Assembly: GCA_035578905.1 (NCBI GenBank) | Contig: JAQJVL010000001.1 | Span: forward strand, 4,704,001-4,768,000 | Reading direction: 5' to 3' | DNA: 64,000 nucleotides | From: Stictocephala bisonia | Taxonomy: Eukaryota > Arthropoda > Insecta > Hemiptera > Membracidae | In this document: one piece after another, positions 60,991-64,000 of the stretch | Layout of the letters: each line of letters starts with the position of its first letter | Numbering within the stretch: the first letter of the stretch is position 1 | Notes under the pieces: generated by a model | The model's input: only the letters and a program-made list of their open reading frames with translations | Told to the model about the DNA's origin: nothing | Database searches by the model: none | Position numbers and translations under genes: made by a program

Positions 60991-61637
60991 AAATGCCACT
61001 TGCGTAGAAAATAAAAAGCAATTTTGAGATAGGGATTGAAATAAACAAAAGAATTTCTCTAATATAATACAATTTATCTCGCTTCGATTACGTCTGTCTG
61101 TCTTTTTGTGTTTTTATTGAAGATAATCATAACTCAAAAAAGGTTAAGTTACAGCGTTGTTATTTTGAAAGGTCTTATTATTATGATCTATCTTTCTTCT
61201 GAAATAAAAAAATACCGAAACTAGATCGAAAAAAGCGGCTTTTATGATATTTTCAAGACAAATATCATGAAAACTGACAAGGAGAGAAAAAATCAAAGGT
61301 GTATAAAAATGTAGTTTATAAAACAACAAAGATTTTAATACATTATTTGTTATAAACGAATAATAAATAATGGAAGAAAAGCGTTATTAACACTCTCATG
61401 TAATACATTTTAGTCGACGTAATTTAGGGACAACAATAATTGTAACCTTCAATGACCTTGAAAATTAAATCATATTGTCAAACGTTGTTAACATACGTCG
61501 ATTTAAAATATAAATATCACTTAAGAGATAAATTCACATCAACAATGAAACTATACTGAAACGTTATTGCGCATTAGTCCTTATATATTTTACAAAATAT
61601 TTTATGTTAATCAACTCAATTTCCCAACATTATCCTA
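60991..61637. other. No feature recognised
   Basis: AT-rich. Nothing supportable. Confidence 0.4.
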
Positions 61638-62440
61638 CTGCCAGATTCAAAAAGTAATGTACTCGAGTTTGAACCTCTGCTACAAAATAACCACTCATCC
61701 AATTTCGTTGTGTTGTACACCAAAATTTAGTTTATTTAATTCTACGTAATTTTATATAACTTACATATCTTTTTGAATACTTTTTTATAGCAGGTAGAAT
61801 AAAAAAACACGAAATTTTAGCACTTTTGGAGTAAAGCTCAACTTTAAAAATTTCTAAAACAAAAAGTACTAAAGATAAGTCAGTGACACTTATACCACTT
61901 GTGAAGAGGGTTGTTTTCTGTAGTTTGGACAGATTCTAGAAATGTTACTCTTTTACAAAATGTTCTGTTGAAATGTTTGTAAACCCTTGCAATCTTGAAA
62001 ATGGCTGACGCAGGATTTTTTTATCGTTTTACAATCTTACTTTATTTTTCAATCCGGTATTTTTGAACAGTTTTGGAAGTTTGTATTGTCAGCCATTTTT
62101 AGAAAAATTAAAACAGACAATTTTGTAAAAGAGTAACATTTGTCCAGACTACAAAAATCAACCTTTTCTTGTGGTTAAAGTTTCATTGACTTACCTTTAG
62201 TACTTTTTGTTTTAGACATGATTAAAGTTAAGCTTTACTCCAAAAGTGGTAAAATTTCGTGTGTTTTTTTGTATTCTACCTACTATAAAAAATTCTTAAA
62301 GTCTTCAATCATGTAAGTTATATTAAATTACGTATAATTAAATAAGCTAAATTTTGGTGTACAACACAACATAATCGGATGAGTATTTATTTTGTAGCAG
62401 AGGTTCAAACTCGAGTATATTGCTTTTTGAATCCGACAGA
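61638..62440. mobile_element. Foldback element: about 360-bp inverted repeats around a 77-bp loop
   Basis: The left arm (61638-62010) and right arm (62088-62440) are reverse complements over most of their length. Matched landmarks: AGATTCAAAAAGTAATGTAC with GTATATTGCTTTTTGAATCC; CTCGAGTTTGAACCTCTGCT with AGCAGAGGTTCAAACTCGAG; TGTTGTACACCAAAATTTAG with its complement; GTACTAAAGRTAAGTCAGTG and its complement; TTACTCTTTTACAAAATG and its complement; and ATGGCTGAC at the loop with GTCAGCCAT. No coding capacity. Resembles a foldback-type DNA transposon or a recent palindromic duplication. No target duplication could be identified. Confidence 0.85.
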
Positions 62441-62459
62441 AATACCCTATATGTTATGT

Positions 62460-62965
62460 CAACACCAATGGTCGTGTATGGGTAAGGGGTTGGGGTGGTT
62501 CAGTACCTGTATAGCCTATGAGTATAGGTGGGCGGATGGGTGAATACAACCGTAGGTGTATGAAAGGGCGAGTGGTTGGGTTTGTCAATACTTATATAGC
62601 CTACGTCTATGGGATGATGGGTCAACACTGGCGTACCTGTATAGGTGGGTAGGTTAAAACACCACTGTACGTGTATTGGCCCACATTGACCCACAATATT
62701 GACCCACAAACCCACTGGGTGGGTGGGTCAATATTACTTTTCGTGCATGGGTGGGGTGGTAAACAGCAATGTACGTGCATAGGTGGGTTTGTGGGTTAGT
62801 CAATACCTTTATAGCCTACCTTTATTTATATAAGGTTGGCCGGATGGGTCGACACTGCTGTACGTGTATGGGTTAGTGGGTGGGTCAATATTACTGTACG
62901 TGTATGTGGATGGAAGAGAGTCAATACCACTGTACGTGTATGGGTGAGCGGGTGGTATTTATAGA
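62460..62965 (-). repeat. CACCCACCCATACACGTACA minisatellite, array 2
   Basis: Units such as ACTGTACGTGTATGGGTGGG, then TGGGTCAATATT recur irregularly. Read on the minus strand they are the same motif as the array at 26515-26905. The minus-strand frame 62500-62715 is repeat translation. Confidence 0.85.
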
Positions 62966-63849
62966 ATCCGAAATAAAATCTACCAATAAAAATATATGTT
63001 ATCGAAAGGAGATTCTCTCCTTTGAAATGTCATGAAAATCATTATGAAAACAAAGTAAGAAAAACTGTAAACTTGTATTAAACTTAAGGGCCTTTATATA
63101 ATACAAATTCGTTGTTGACATTTTAACGGGCGAATTTTTTAGTAATTTTAGTATTTTGAAATTGATGAGTCTGGTAATTGTTTCAAGGTAACAGAAATAA
63201 ACAGGAAAAAATTCAGTGCCCTTACATCCAGGCGTTGTATAGTGCGGCTTTCAATGTATTGTCGGAAACATTTAATGTAAGCAGCAATTTAATGTATCAG
63301 ACTGAGATATTCGCAGTGTAATATCTCAAGTTAACATGTTTGAGATTTCCTCTTAACGTCGGTACGCTATCTCAGCAACTTGGGTTTCCTGCTTCAGATC
63401 GGATTCAGCACATCGCTCTCTCCCGCTGCGGTTAACTGAAAACACTTTTCATCTCTCATATTTTACATTAATTTCCAAGAGTATTTTTTGTACATTTTTA
63501 TTTACTTATTTTCAAGACGCCGATCGTAGATGTATAGGCAAATACGAGTGACGAATGAGTGCGATGAGTGTAGATGAACGAGTGTAGATTGTTACTAAGG
63601 TCGACTGTTTCTTAGAAAAAGTCATTGAATAGTAGCCAAAAATCTAAGGCAGTTATGAGACTCACAGCTTAGCAAGGAATCGGAACCACCAAGCTGTAGT
63701 GACTGTCATATAAAAATGAAGAACGTGTAGTTTGTTTGAGCTATGATTTTCTTCAATAACAACACAAAAAGACATACAGACGCTAAACGAAGCGAAATAA
63801 ATTGTATTATCTTACAGGAATTTTTTGTTTATTTTAGTCTGATCATAAT
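62966..63849. other. No gene recognised
   Basis: AT-rich with a less AT-rich patch at 63330-63440. A small inverted repeat TGAGATATT/AATATCTCA lies at about 63303-63329. Confidence 0.4.
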
Positions 63850-63903
63850 GTAGACAGATAAAACACTATTTTCAGATATGAAAATAGTGTTTTGTCTGTC
63901 TAC
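63850..63903. repeat. 25-bp inverted repeat with 4-base loop
   Basis: 63850-63874 and 63879-63903 pair over 25 positions with one mismatch (a G-U pair if transcribed), around the loop GATA. Confidence 0.9.
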
Positions 63904-64000
63904 GCAAGTGGCATTCTTAAATTTGAAGGGGGTGACCTTATTTTTTTATCAATCAGCATTTTGTTATTCGTTATGTTCTGTTTGATTAAAATAACATTTG
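63904..64000. other. Window end, no feature recognised
   Basis: AT-rich sequence running off the window. Confidence 0.4.

Overview
The window is AT-rich, repeat-dense nuclear DNA from an insect. The evidence is one spliced Hox-class gene with GT-AG introns, many eukaryotic transposon relics (mariner-like, MITEs, tRNA- and 5S-derived SINE-like pieces, non-LTR retrotransposon 3' ends), minisatellites, and runs of TTAGG, the usual insect telomere unit. Order cannot be fixed from sequence alone. A long Hox3/zen protein and very large introns would suit a hemimetabolous insect such as a bug, but that is inference.

The only gene I can support is a zerknullt/Hox3-type homeobox gene on the minus strand. 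Three coding exons fit one reading frame: exon 1 at 58209-58647, homeobox exon 2 at 34903-35133 and exon 3 at 32954-33759. Both introns are phase 1, and the predicted protein is 491 residues. Intron 1 is about 23.1 kb and intron 2 about 1.1 kb. Most of the right half of the window is therefore zen intron 1, filled with satellites and transposon debris. The left 32 kb lies downstream of the gene and is intergenic as far as I can see.

Layout: 1-4 kb holds a decayed mariner-like transposon (1382-2804) and a 95-bp tandem array. 4-17 kb holds copies of a MITE family with CACAGAG ends, a TTAA-flanked MITE, a 110-bp array, a 5S-like SINE fragment and reverse-transcriptase debris. 17-21.9 kb holds a TTAGG run, 79-bp and 40-bp arrays, a 238-bp duplication and a long CA repeat. 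22-23 kb holds a non-LTR reverse-transcriptase pseudogene. 25-31.3 kb holds another MITE and three minisatellites. 31.6-32 kb holds a terminal-inverted-repeat element whose arms are minisatellites. 32.9-58.7 kb is zen. 58.7-64 kb is upstream of zen and holds SINE-like pieces, a 69-bp array, an 0.8-kb foldback element and a second array of the minisatellite seen near 26.5 kb.

No new multi-gene system was found. The most informative observations are a TTAGG tract inserted in one of two otherwise alignable MITE copies, a probable template-switch inverted duplication inside the mariner relic, the foldback elements, and the unusually long and satellite-rich zen intron. Only short open frames lie outside zen, and I regard nearly all of them as chance frames or repeat translations.
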